In this document: piece after piece, positions 1 through 5,652 of the stretch
How positions within the stretch are numbered: the stretch's first letter is position 1
Layout: every line of letters begins with the position of its first letter
Source: an uncultured Acetobacter sp.
GTDB taxonomy: Bacteria; Pseudomonadota; Alphaproteobacteria; Acetobacterales; Acetobacteraceae
NCBI GenBank assembly: GCA_937900755.1
Contig: CALCDN010000050.1
Location: forward strand, 1 to 10,048
DNA length: 10,048 bases
Direction: 5' to 3'
Notes under the pieces: generated by a model
What the model was told of the DNA's origin: nothing
What the model saw: only the letters and a program-made list of their open reading frames with translations
Database searches by the model: none
Translations under genes and position numbers: made by a program

Positions 1-159
1 CGCCCCTTGGCCCGCCCGGACTGACACACCGCCTTGGCCAGGGGACCGTATTAACACGACACGTTTTCAACCTGGCCGACACCCCATACCCACCCAATGG
101 ATTCAGGCGCATAATAGAAGTCATGCATGGTGGCATTTATAGCCGGATACACATTCCAC

Positions 160-174
160 CCCGGCATTGCCGGG
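160..174. repeat. Inverted repeat, operator-like
   Basis: CCCGGCA (160-166) and TGCCGGG (168-174) are perfect reverse complements around a single T. As DNA this is a 7-bp-arm palindrome of the kind bound by a dimeric regulator. As RNA it could form only a 5-bp stem with a 5-base loop. It lies about 70 bases upstream of the promoter candidate. No known operator is recognised. Confidence 0.3.
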
Positions 175-243
175 CAGGACTGGCATGGTAAAACAGCCAG
201 CCCCAACGGGATTGTGTGGACATGATTTATGGCATGGCCTCAA

Positions 244-273
244 TTGGCACCCAATAAGTGCCTATATTTTAAT
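244..273 (+). promoter_or_regulatory. Candidate sigma-70-type promoter
   Basis: TTGGCA (244-249) matches the -35 consensus at five of six positions. TTTAAT (268-273) matches the -10 consensus at five of six, with an 18-base spacer. It is the best hexamer pair seen upstream of the small gene at 462 and would give a leader of about 180 bases. A short inverted repeat GGCAC (246-250)/GTGCC (258-262) overlaps the -35 and the spacer and could be an operator. This is a reading by eye without a scoring matrix. Confidence 0.4.
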
Positions 274-374
274 CATATGCGTGCTGTTTGTGCATTATTT
301 GCCAACAAAATCCGTCTCTCTGTGTTTTTTTCGTCACTACCCTGCCAACCTGCCCTTTTATGAGGCGGAAACAC

Positions 375-431
375 GCTCTTTCCTGTAGCGCGGCACGAAG
401 TTTCCCCCTTAATCTCAAAATCAGAAAGAGC
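375..431 (+). other. Long-range stem in the mRNA leader
   Basis: GCTCTTTC (375-382) is a perfect reverse complement of GAAAGAGC (424-431). After a one-base bulge, TG (384-385) can also pair with CA (422-423). The stem encloses about 36 bases and ends about 15 bases before the AGGGG ribosome-binding-site candidate (446-450) of the gene at 462. It could insulate or regulate that start. The enclosed loop shows no strong internal helix. Confidence 0.35.
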
Positions 432-461
432 CACCGGGTTTGAGTAGGGGATACAGGATTT

Positions 462-818
462 ATGCTGCGCCAGTCGGAAACACAGAACACCTGCCAGGTC
501 ATCCCGTTCCAGATGGAAATCATGTGCCGCCATCGTGATTATCTGGATCGCTGGATTGCCGCCAGCCAGCCAATGGGCATTTGCGATGCCGACATTTTTC
601 CTTCGGAAGAAAAACAGGCAGGCGTTTCCTCCGGTTACGTTCTGGTCTGGGTGCGAGAAACCGCCAACCCGGCCTACAAGGTTTATTCGCGCGGCAATCG
701 CTGGATTGTCATGGACGCGGTGCGTGACAATACTCTGGGCCAGTTCGCCTGCTTTGCCGATGCCCTGAACATGATCCGCCCTGTTCTGCCGGTCAAACAG
801 GGTATTGTTGCGGCCTGA
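462..818 (+). CDS. Small conserved-looking protein of unknown function
   Basis: A 118-residue protein that I do not recognise. It has no signal peptide, no hydrophobic segment long enough to cross a membrane and no known catalytic motif, so it is probably cytoplasmic. The middle (about residues 57-88) alternates hydrophobic and polar residues with several aromatics (GYVLVWVRE, YKVYSRGNRWIVMD), suggesting a small beta-rich fold. Four cysteines are scattered rather than paired in a zinc-like pattern. AGGGG (446-450) and CAGG (454-457) precede the ATG at 462. An internal ATG at 513 is an alternative start. Support for a real gene comes from its own promoter candidate upstream and a strong intrinsic terminator 33 bases after its stop, which make it a single-gene unit. 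Function is not inferred. Confidence 0.65.
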   Translation: MLRQSETQNTCQVIPFQMEIMCRHRDYLDRWIAASQPMGICDADIFPSEEKQAGVSSGYVLVWVRETANPAYKVYSRGNRWIVMDAVRDNTLGQFACFADALNMIRPVLPVKQGIVAA

Positions 819-850
819 GTTGCCCCCAACCACTTTTTTCTGGTGCTTTC

Positions 851-887
851 AAGCCGCCACTCCTCCTCGGGGTGGCGGTTTTTCTTT
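851..887 (+). terminator. Strong intrinsic terminator
   Basis: The arms CCGCCACTCC (854-863) and GGGGTGGCGG (869-878) form a 10-bp GC-rich stem with one G-U pair and a 5-base loop. It is followed directly by TTTTTCTTTG (879-888). Leading A bases (851-852) can extend the pairing into the T run. It ends transcription of the small gene at 462-818 and isolates it from the operon that follows. Confidence 0.9.
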
Positions 888-901
888 GTTCTGCCGCCAC
901 A

Positions 902-926
902 AAATATCTGATGGATGCAGATATTT
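902..926. repeat. Perfect 9-bp inverted repeat upstream of the OpuAC-like gene
   Basis: AAATATCTG (902-910) and CAGATATTT (918-926) are perfect reverse complements around a 7-base centre. The AT-rich arms and the position, just after the terminator and about 90 bases before the next start, fit a regulator operator in a promoter. In RNA it would be the first of several leader hairpins. No convincing -35/-10 pair was found around it. Confidence 0.5.
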
Positions 927-933
927 CCATTTG

Positions 934-990
934 AGGGATTGCCACCCTACTTTGCCGTGCGGCAAGGACAGGGCAGACGTCTTGCTGTCC
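934..990 (+). other. Structured leader: adjacent and competing stem-loops
   Basis: AGGG (934-937) can pair with CCCT (945-948). CTTTGCC (950-956) pairs with GGCAAGG (961-967) around a GTGC loop, with one G-U pair. GGACAG (966-971) pairs with CTGTCC (985-990). The CCCT at 945-948 can alternatively pair with a second AGGG at 970-973, which would break the last hairpin. The ribosome-binding site AGAGGA (1001-1006) follows. The arrangement resembles a regulated leader, but I cannot match it to a known riboswitch class. Confidence 0.4.
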
Positions 991-1013
991 CGACCGATCC
1001 AGAGGAACCCGAA

Positions 1014-1763
1014 ATGACATCCCTGACACTCGCCTATCCTGATTCCACAATTCATGAGGCGACGGCAGCCACAATCATTCGGGTTCTGGAAGCCAACGAT
1101 ATTGAGCCCGAGATTGTAACCGGTCCCAAACAGGCTCTGGCCGACCTGCTGCGCAAAGGGGAAATCGATATTTACGTTGCCGCATGGCTGCCCGAGGAGG
1201 ACGCCAACCTGCTGTCCCCTGGCACCACGCAACTGGGCAAGCTGTTCCGGCCAGAAGCATGCTGCTGTATCTCGGACGAGAACAGCCCCCTTACATCCCT
1301 GGGCGCGCTGGCGCAGGCGGGGCAGGATGTCTCCCGCGTTATTGTCACGCCCCAATTCCTGGCAAAACGCATGGAGCATGTCTTGGCCGCCTACGCTCTG
1401 GCGGATGCGGGTTTTACCCTCGACATCCTGCCTGATGAGGAAGCGCTGGCAAGGCTGAACGCCGCCCTTGGCGCGCAGCCTTCAAGCATCATGCCCCTGT
1501 TCCAGCCCTGCTTCTTGTTCCATCAAGGTGGGCTGCGCATCCTCGATGACCCCAAAAAGGCGATGGGGGAAGAACAGGAAGCCACCCTCCTGCTCCGCAG
1601 CGGCCTGCGCGAGGAACTGGAGACGGACCTGCTGGATGAACTGGACGAGCTGATGCTGAGCGCCAAGATCATCAGCGCCATGGATTACGCCATGCGGGTG
1701 GAAGGCATGAGTGCAGATGAGGCTGCCGAAGCATGGCAACGCGGCAAACTCCTGCCACGCTAA
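1014..1763 (+). CDS. OpuAC-type glycine betaine-binding-like protein without signal peptide
   Basis: A 249-residue protein with the fold signature of the substrate-binding domain of glycine betaine/choline ABC transporters (OpuAC/ProX family). Recognisable family features are an early beta-strand (SLTLAYPDS), the segment GEIDIYVAAWLP (49-60) with the ligand-cage-type Trp59, PLFQPCFLF (161-169) where relatives usually have a Trp at the Phe163 position, and a C-terminal MD...GMSADEAAEAW segment (223-241). AGAGGA lies 7 bases before the ATG at 1014; an upstream in-frame ATG at 915 sits inside the leader hairpins. There is no signal peptide or lipobox, so unlike true transport receptors it should stay in the cytoplasm. 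No permease or ATPase gene is nearby. A CCC run (83-85) is unusual. It probably binds a quaternary-ammonium-like small molecule as a sensor or partner; the ligand is inferred from the family only. Confidence 0.8.
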   Translation: MTSLTLAYPDSTIHEATAATIIRVLEANDIEPEIVTGPKQALADLLRKGEIDIYVAAWLPEEDANLLSPGTTQLGKLFRPEACCCISDENSPLTSLGALAQAGQDVSRVIVTPQFLAKRMEHVLAAYALADAGFTLDILPDEEALARLNAALGAQPSSIMPLFQPCFLFHQGGLRILDDPKKAMGEEQEATLLLRSGLREELETDLLDELDELMLSAKIISAMDYAMRVEGMSADEAAEAWQRGKLLPR

Positions 1764-1775
1764 AGGTGCATGGCC

Positions 1776-3032
1776 ATGACAGAGACACACACCGATAACC
1801 GCGATGCCGGGCTTGCCGCCCAGTATGAGGCCTATCCATACCCCGAACGCAACCCGCAGGACGAAACACGCCGCCTGCTGATTGGCAGCCCCAGCCACCT
1901 GCGCGAAATAGACTACTGGGTCTTTGGCGCCCAGCGTCCCCGCAGCCAGGCGTTGCGGGTATTGGTGGCCGGGTGCGGCACGGGTGATGGCGCGATCATG
2001 CTGGCAACCCAGCTTGCACGGGTGCCACGTCCGGCGGAAATCATCTGTCTGGACCGCTCGACCAAAGCCCTTTCCATCGCCCAGGCGCGGGCCAGAACCC
2101 GTGCATTGGAAAATATCCGCTTTGTGCAGGGATCCCTAACCGAGCTGGACACGCTCGGACTGGGTCAGTTTGACTACATTGACTGCTGCGGAGTGCTGCA
2201 CCACCTGCCAGACCCCACGGCAGCACTGCAAACCCTGGAACGCCACCTCGCTCCCCAAGGCGGCATGGGCCTTATGGTTTACGCCCCCTACGGCCGCACC
2301 GGCGTTTACATGCTGCAAGACGCGCTGGAAAAACTGGCCCCCCTGGCCCAGCCCCCCGAAGAGCGGCTTGATGTGGCCCGCCGCATCATGCGCACCCTGC
2401 CAGCCACGGCATGGCTGCGCCAGAATGGCAATTTTGGCGACCAGCTGTCAGCAGGGGATGCGGGATTGTATGACCGGCTCCTCAACCCCAGGGACCGCGC
2501 CTACACCATTACCGATTTTCTGGCCCTGTTGGATCAGGCCGGGCTGGAGCCTGCGGCACTCATGGAACCCGCACGGTATGACCCCGCGCTTTTTTTACCC
2601 GACCCGCGTCTGCGCGCACGCCTTGCGGCCCTGCCATGGCAGGCGCGGGCCGCCATTGCGGAAGACCTTGCAGGCAACATGGCAACCCATGTCGCCTACG
2701 TGGTGCGCAAGCACGCGGCCCCCAAAAAGCCAGACCCGCTTGACCCGGACGCCGTTCCCATCATGCGGGAAATTCCGGGGGCCGAACTGGCCAAGCAGAT
2801 GACGCCGGACAACATGCTGCCATTCCATTTTGGCACGCTGGTCACCCCCATTCCGCTTCCCCCGCAGGCACGGGGTATCCTGCCCCTGATTGATGGAAAG
2901 AGAACCGTGGGGGAACTGGCCGAAATTCTGGCCACGCGCGGCGTCAACGCGGAAAAATTCAGGCATGTCTGGCAAGAAAGCTTCGGTATTCTGGAAAGCC
3001 TGAACCGTGTTCTGCTCCGTGCGCCAGCCTGA
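1776..3032 (+). CDS. SAM-dependent class I methyltransferase with extra C-terminal domain
   Basis: About 418 residues (numbering here from the ATG at 1770). It starts with the motif YPYPERNP (22-29) shared by a group of bacterial methyltransferases. A Rossmann methyltransferase domain follows: VLVAGCGTGDG (motif I, 64-74, SAM binding), an acidic residue after strand 2 (Asp95), and DYIDCCGVLHHLPDP (135-149, motif IV and post-motif region typical of small-molecule methyltransferases). A middle helical region follows, then a separate C-terminal part (about 350-420) with LPLIDGKRTVGELAEIL, which resembles PqqD-like or winged-helix modules. AAAGG (1762-1766) is 9 bases from the ATG at 1776 but only 3 from the ATG at 1770, so I chose 1776. 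The gene begins 12 bases after the OpuAC-like gene, implying co-transcription. Substrate unknown; an amine or betaine precursor would suit the neighbour but is a guess. Confidence 0.85.
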   Translation: MTETHTDNRDAGLAAQYEAYPYPERNPQDETRRLLIGSPSHLREIDYWVFGAQRPRSQALRVLVAGCGTGDGAIMLATQLARVPRPAEIICLDRSTKALSIAQARARTRALENIRFVQGSLTELDTLGLGQFDYIDCCGVLHHLPDPTAALQTLERHLAPQGGMGLMVYAPYGRTGVYMLQDALEKLAPLAQPPEERLDVARRIMRTLPATAWLRQNGNFGDQLSAGDAGLYDRLLNPRDRAYTITDFLALLDQAGLEPAALMEPARYDPALFLPDPRLRARLAALPWQARAAIAEDLAGNMATHVAYVVRKHAAPKKPDPLDPDAVPIMREIPGAELAKQMTPDNMLPFHFGTLVTPIPLPPQARGILPLIDGKRTVGELAEILATRGVNAEKFRHVWQESFGILESLNRVLLRAPA

Positions 3033-3050
3033 GCACATTTCAGCACCACC

Positions 3051-3572
3051 ATGCTGGCAAGCGGCACGGAACCCCTGATTGTTTTTGGGGCCGCCCTTTA
3101 CCCCGATGGCCAACCGACCCCAGCGTTGCTCGGGCGTATCCGTTCCGCGCTCGCCTACGGCGCCATGCAGCCGGTTACCTACATTGTAACAGGTGGCGTC
3201 CCGCGCAACGGGCTGACCGAGGCCGCCGTCATGGCCAGGCTGCTTGCGCGCGCTGGCGTGCCTGAGTGGCAGATTATTGTGGAAGACAGCGCAACCGATA
3301 CGTTTGATTCCATTGTTTTATGCTCACATATCCTCAAGCAGTCCGGCGTTGCCAACCATGCTTCGGTTGCCATGGTCACCAGTCCCTATCATATGCCGCG
3401 CTGCCTTTTGCTGCTGCGCCTGGCACGGTGGCGCGCACATGCCATTCCGTTTATTCCTCACGGGGCTCACACCGTGGGCCTGCGCACAAAACTGCGCCGC
3501 ATCGCGCATGAAAGCTTTGCAATTGCGTGGGATGCGCTGCTCGTCCTGGTCTGGCGTATTGTGCCGCGTTAG
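3051..3572 (+). CDS. DUF218/YdcF-like protein
   Basis: 173 residues matching the DUF218 (YdcF/SanA/ElyC) fold. The landmarks are IVFGAALYPDG (10-20), YIVTGG (44-49, the usual S/TGG loop), TEAAVMARLLARAGVP (56-71, conserved Glu), EDSATDTFDSI (78-88, matching the E-x-S-x-x-T-x-x-N/D region), and VTSPYHMPR (109-117). Family members are linked to cell-envelope functions, but the biochemical activity is poorly defined. A hydrophobic stretch near the end (157-172) could rest on the membrane; there is no N-terminal anchor. The start is 18 bases after the methyltransferase stop and in the same reading frame, so ATG 3051 is the first ATG available. No clear Shine-Dalgarno sequence precedes it, so translation is probably coupled to the upstream gene. 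Confidence 0.85.
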   Translation: MLASGTEPLIVFGAALYPDGQPTPALLGRIRSALAYGAMQPVTYIVTGGVPRNGLTEAAVMARLLARAGVPEWQIIVEDSATDTFDSIVLCSHILKQSGVANHASVAMVTSPYHMPRCLLLLRLARWRAHAIPFIPHGAHTVGLRTKLRRIAHESFAIAWDALLVLVWRIVPR

Positions 3573-3604
3573 CGCAGGCCCTATTCTGCGCCCGATGGTT
3601 TTTT
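3572..3604 (+). terminator. Possible weak terminator after the DUF218 gene
   Basis: GCGCAG (3572-3577), overlapping the TAG stop, pairs with CTGCGC (3586-3591) around an 8-base loop. A run of six T (3599-3604) follows, but 7 bases after the stem, which weakens the case. It would separate the three-gene unit from fabD. Partial read-through into the fatty acid genes is possible. Confidence 0.35.
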
Positions 3605-3661
3605 CTTCCATTCCTTGCAATTTATCCGCCTTCGGGCATCGTTTTTGAAACAGTGAGTATC

Positions 3662-4606
3662 ATGGCCGTTTACGCATTTACTTTTCCCGGACAAGGCAGC
3701 CAGTCCGTTGGCATGGGGCAGGAGCTTGCGGAAGCTTTTCCCGCCGCACGCGCGGTTTTTCAGGAAGTTGACGATGCCCTGGGCGAACATCTGTCTAAAA
3801 CGATCTTTGAAGGCCCGATAGAAACCCTCACCAGCACGGAAAATGCCCAGCCCGCCCTTATGGCTGTGTCCATGGCGGTTCTGCGCGTGCTGGAACAAGA
3901 CGGCGGACTTGACCTGGCAGGGCGCGTTACCTTGCTCGCCGGTCATTCCTTGGGGGAATATGCGGCCCTGGCCGCGGGTCGGGCGTTTGATGTTGCCCAG
4001 GCCGCCAGGCTGCTGCGCCTGCGCGGGCAGGCCATGCAGCGCGCCGTGCCTGCGGGGGAGGGCGGCATGGCGGCACTGATTGGGGTCACCCTGGCGCAGG
4101 CTGAAGAAATATGCACCCGCGCCAGCGAGAGCGGCAGCACCGAAATCGCCAATGACAACGGCGGTGGGCAAATTGTCATCTCGGGCAAGATGGCCGGGAT
4201 TGACGCAGCCATCGCCATCGCCAAGGAAATGGGCATCAAGCGCGCGCTCAAGCTCCCGGTTTCGGCTCCTTTTCACTCCTCGCTCATGAAGCCTGCCGAA
4301 GACGCAATGGCCGAAGCGCTGTCCAAAGCCGATATTGCAGCGCCCGTTGTGCCTGTTATCGCCAACGTGACCGCCGAGCGTGAAACCGATGTCGATACGA
4401 TTCGTGTTAATCTGGTCCGGCAGGTAACCGGCCGTGTACGCTGGCGCGAGAGTGTGGCCGCCATGACCGGCATGGGTGTTGATACGTTTGTGGAGATCGG
4501 GGCAGGCAAGGTTCTGTCCGGTCTGGTCCGTCGTATTGACCCCGAAGTTTCGACCGTGTCCATCGGCACTCCGGCGGATATCGAAACTTTCCTCAAATCC
4601 CTTTAA
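3662..4606 (+). CDS. fabD: Malonyl-CoA:ACP transacylase FabD
   Basis: This 314-residue enzyme moves malonyl from CoA to the phosphopantetheine arm of acyl carrier protein, supplying the extender for type II fatty acid synthesis in the cytoplasm. It opens with the family N-terminus AFTFPGQGSQSVGMG (5-19, oxyanion Gln11). It has the nucleophile motif GHSLGEYAAL (94-103, Ser96), the malonate-binding Arg121, and the catalytic His205 in SAPFHSSLM, with NV and GxGxVLSGL-type C-terminal segments. The length equals that of E. coli FabD. The frame is open upstream, but homology begins at ATG 3662, preceded by a weak GTGAG (3653-3657). fabG follows 15 bases after the stop, so the two are co-transcribed. 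Confidence 0.97.
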   Translation: MAVYAFTFPGQGSQSVGMGQELAEAFPAARAVFQEVDDALGEHLSKTIFEGPIETLTSTENAQPALMAVSMAVLRVLEQDGGLDLAGRVTLLAGHSLGEYAALAAGRAFDVAQAARLLRLRGQAMQRAVPAGEGGMAALIGVTLAQAEEICTRASESGSTEIANDNGGGQIVISGKMAGIDAAIAIAKEMGIKRALKLPVSAPFHSSLMKPAEDAMAEALSKADIAAPVVPVIANVTAERETDVDTIRVNLVRQVTGRVRWRESVAAMTGMGVDTFVEIGAGKVLSGLVRRIDPEVSTVSIGTPADIETFLKSL

Positions 4607-4621
4607 AGCAGGTAGCACAAC

Positions 4622-5362
4622 ATGTTCCGACTGGATGGAAAAACAGCACTCGTAACCGGGGCATCCGGCGGCATTGGCAGCGCCATTGCCAAGGCCCTTC
4701 ATGCCCAGGGCGCCAAAGTTGTGCTGTCTGGCACGCGTGAAGCCGTTATCCGTGACTTGGCCGAGACCCTGGGCGAGGGAGCATTTTACGCAGCCGCCAA
4801 CCTGAGCGAGCCATCCGAAGCGGATGCCCTGATCGCCAGGGCGGAAGAGGTTGCCGGTGCGCCTTTGGATATTCTGGTCAACAACGCGGGCCTGACGCGG
4901 GACATGCTGGCCCTGCGCATGAAGGATGAGGACTGGAATCAGGTCCTTAATGTTGACCTTGCCGCCCCGTTCCGCCTGTGCCGCGCCACCCTCAAGGGTA
5001 TGTTGCGCCGCCGGAGCGGCCGCATTGTCAACATTGCCTCGGTTATTGGCACAACCGGCAATGCCGGGCAGGCCAACTATGCTGCGGCCAAGGCGGGCAT
5101 GGTGGGCATGAGCAAGTCCCTGGCGCAGGAGGCTGGCTCACGCGGGGTTACCGTAAATGTTGTGGCTCCAGGCTTTATTGTCACCCCAATGACCGATGTG
5201 CTGCCTGACGCGCAGAAAGAAAAACTCCTCTCCTCCATTCCGCTCGCCCGCCTTGGGCAGCCGGAGGATGTTGCCTCGGCCGTACTGTATCTGGCATCGG
5301 ATGAGGCACGGTGGGTTACAGGGGCCACGCTGCATGTCAACGGCGGCATGGTTATGGCCTGA
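4622..5362 (+). CDS. fabG: 3-oxoacyl-ACP reductase FabG
   Basis: A 246-residue short-chain dehydrogenase/reductase that uses NADPH to reduce beta-ketoacyl-ACP to beta-hydroxyacyl-ACP, the first reduction of the fatty acid elongation cycle. The cofactor motif TGASGGIG is at 12-19, NNAG at 87-90, and the catalytic tetrad is Asn110, Ser140, Tyr153 and Lys157 (YAAAK). The C-terminal GG segment typical of FabG is present. Length and motif order are normal, with no sign of degradation. A GCAGGT ribosome-binding site (4608-4613) is 8 bases before the ATG. It sits between fabD and acpP as in many proteobacteria, which distinguishes it from the many other SDR enzymes. Confidence 0.97.
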   Translation: MFRLDGKTALVTGASGGIGSAIAKALHAQGAKVVLSGTREAVIRDLAETLGEGAFYAAANLSEPSEADALIARAEEVAGAPLDILVNNAGLTRDMLALRMKDEDWNQVLNVDLAAPFRLCRATLKGMLRRRSGRIVNIASVIGTTGNAGQANYAAAKAGMVGMSKSLAQEAGSRGVTVNVVAPGFIVTPMTDVLPDAQKEKLLSSIPLARLGQPEDVASAVLYLASDEARWVTGATLHVNGGMVMA

Positions 5363-5371
5363 GCATACGAA

Positions 5372-5410
5372 AAGCATATGCACCGCCAGAACAGGTGGTG
5401 CAAAATGCTT
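5372..5410 (+). other. Long imperfect hairpin just after fabG
   Basis: AAGCAT (5372-5377) pairs with ATGCTT (5405-5410), and TGCACCGCC (5379-5387) pairs with GGTGGTGCA (5394-5402) with one G-U pair. This gives a 15-bp stem with a 1x2 internal loop and a 6-base apical loop. It starts 9 bases after the fabG stop. No T run follows on the plus strand, so it is not a classical terminator. A role as mRNA 3'-end protector, processing site or Rho-related pause is possible. Confidence 0.6.
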
Positions 5411-5422
5411 CAAGATGTGCCA

Positions 5423-5457
5423 CACATGCAGCGCAACCACGCTGTTTTGGGCATGTG
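5423..5457 (+). other. Second stem-loop in the fabG-acpP spacer
   Basis: CACATGC (5423-5429) pairs with GCATGTG (5451-5457). Inside, AGCG (5430-5433) stacks directly and pairs with CGCT (5440-5443), leaving GTTTTGG (5444-5450) as a bulge. It follows the first hairpin by 12 bases. It is weaker than the first and may be fortuitous. Confidence 0.4.
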
Positions 5458-5481
5458 ACAGATGTATTTGTCTGGTTTGCC

Positions 5482-5510
5482 TTGGCGTGGAGAGATAAAA
5501 CGTGCTAATC
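5482..5510 (+). promoter_or_regulatory. Weak promoter candidate for acpP
   Basis: TTGGCG (5482-5487) and CTAATC (5505-5510) are spaced by 17 bases. The -35 is fair and the -10 is poor. A promoter of its own is expected for the very abundant carrier protein, and this 290-base spacer is the place for it, but the sequence support is modest. Confidence 0.22.
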
Positions 5511-5610
5511 GCGCGCAACACCTTACTGCTGGACCGGAAATGGGTGGGCTCCCAGTCCGCCTCGCTCCAGGCCAGCATCAAGGTCCGTCGCGAATTAAAC
5601 ACCTGAACAA

Positions 5611-5632
5611 CCTGCCCTTTTTGGTAGGCAGG
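5611..5632 (+). other. Stem-loop ahead of the acpP start
   Basis: CCTGCC (5611-5616) pairs with GGCAGG (5627-5632) around a 10-base loop. It ends 20 bases before the acpP ATG, leaving the purine-rich AGAAAGA ribosome-binding region (5643-5649) free. Such a stem could keep the initiation region open or protect the 5' end of a processed acpP mRNA. Confidence 0.35.
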
Positions 5633-5652
5633 CATATGGGATAGAAAGACAG

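Larger units (their letters stand above)
1..461. other. Intergenic region upstream of the small hypothetical gene
   Basis: I find no convincing gene in these 461 bases. The only frames open to the left edge give short peptides with no recognisable family and no ribosome-binding site. What can be seen is an inverted repeat CCCGGCA/TGCCGGG with a one-base centre (160-174), a promoter-like pair of hexamers (244-249 and 268-273), a run of seven T (325-331) with no hairpin before it, and a long-range 8-bp inverted repeat (375-382 with 424-431) just before the next gene. AT content rises from about 235 to 340, as expected for a promoter region. Confidence 0.6.

Noticed and set aside
1..124. A minus-strand frame open from ATG at 122-124 to the left edge
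   Set aside because: Only about 40 codons are visible, with no ribosome-binding site and no recognisable motif; the start of a gene outside the window cannot be excluded but is not supported.
245..262. Sigma-54-like promoter (TGGCAC followed by a GC)
   Set aside because: The distance between the GG and GC elements is 12 bases instead of the required 10; the sigma-70-like reading of the same region fits better.
167..388. A 73-codon plus-strand frame upstream of the small gene
   Set aside because: It spans the promoter candidate and has no ribosome-binding site or conserved-looking segment; the hydrophobic stretch comes from AT-rich DNA.
273..833. A 186-codon minus-strand frame across the small gene at 462-818
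   Set aside because: The composition looks like a shadow of the plus-strand frame, it runs across the promoter and leader region, and the plus-strand gene has a matching terminator.
929..975. SAM-II riboswitch
   Set aside because: A short ATTTGA...ATTGC similarity is present, but the conserved GCTAAA segment and the P1 stem geometry are missing, so only an unassigned structured leader is reported.
3628..3646. UUCG tetraloop hairpin followed by five T before fabD
   Set aside because: The stem is only 3 bp (GCC/GGC), too short for a terminator.
3581..4702. A 373-codon open frame on the minus strand opposite fabD
   Set aside because: It is exactly antisense to the well-supported fabD gene and the start of fabG, has no recognisable family, and long antisense frames are common in GC-rich genes.
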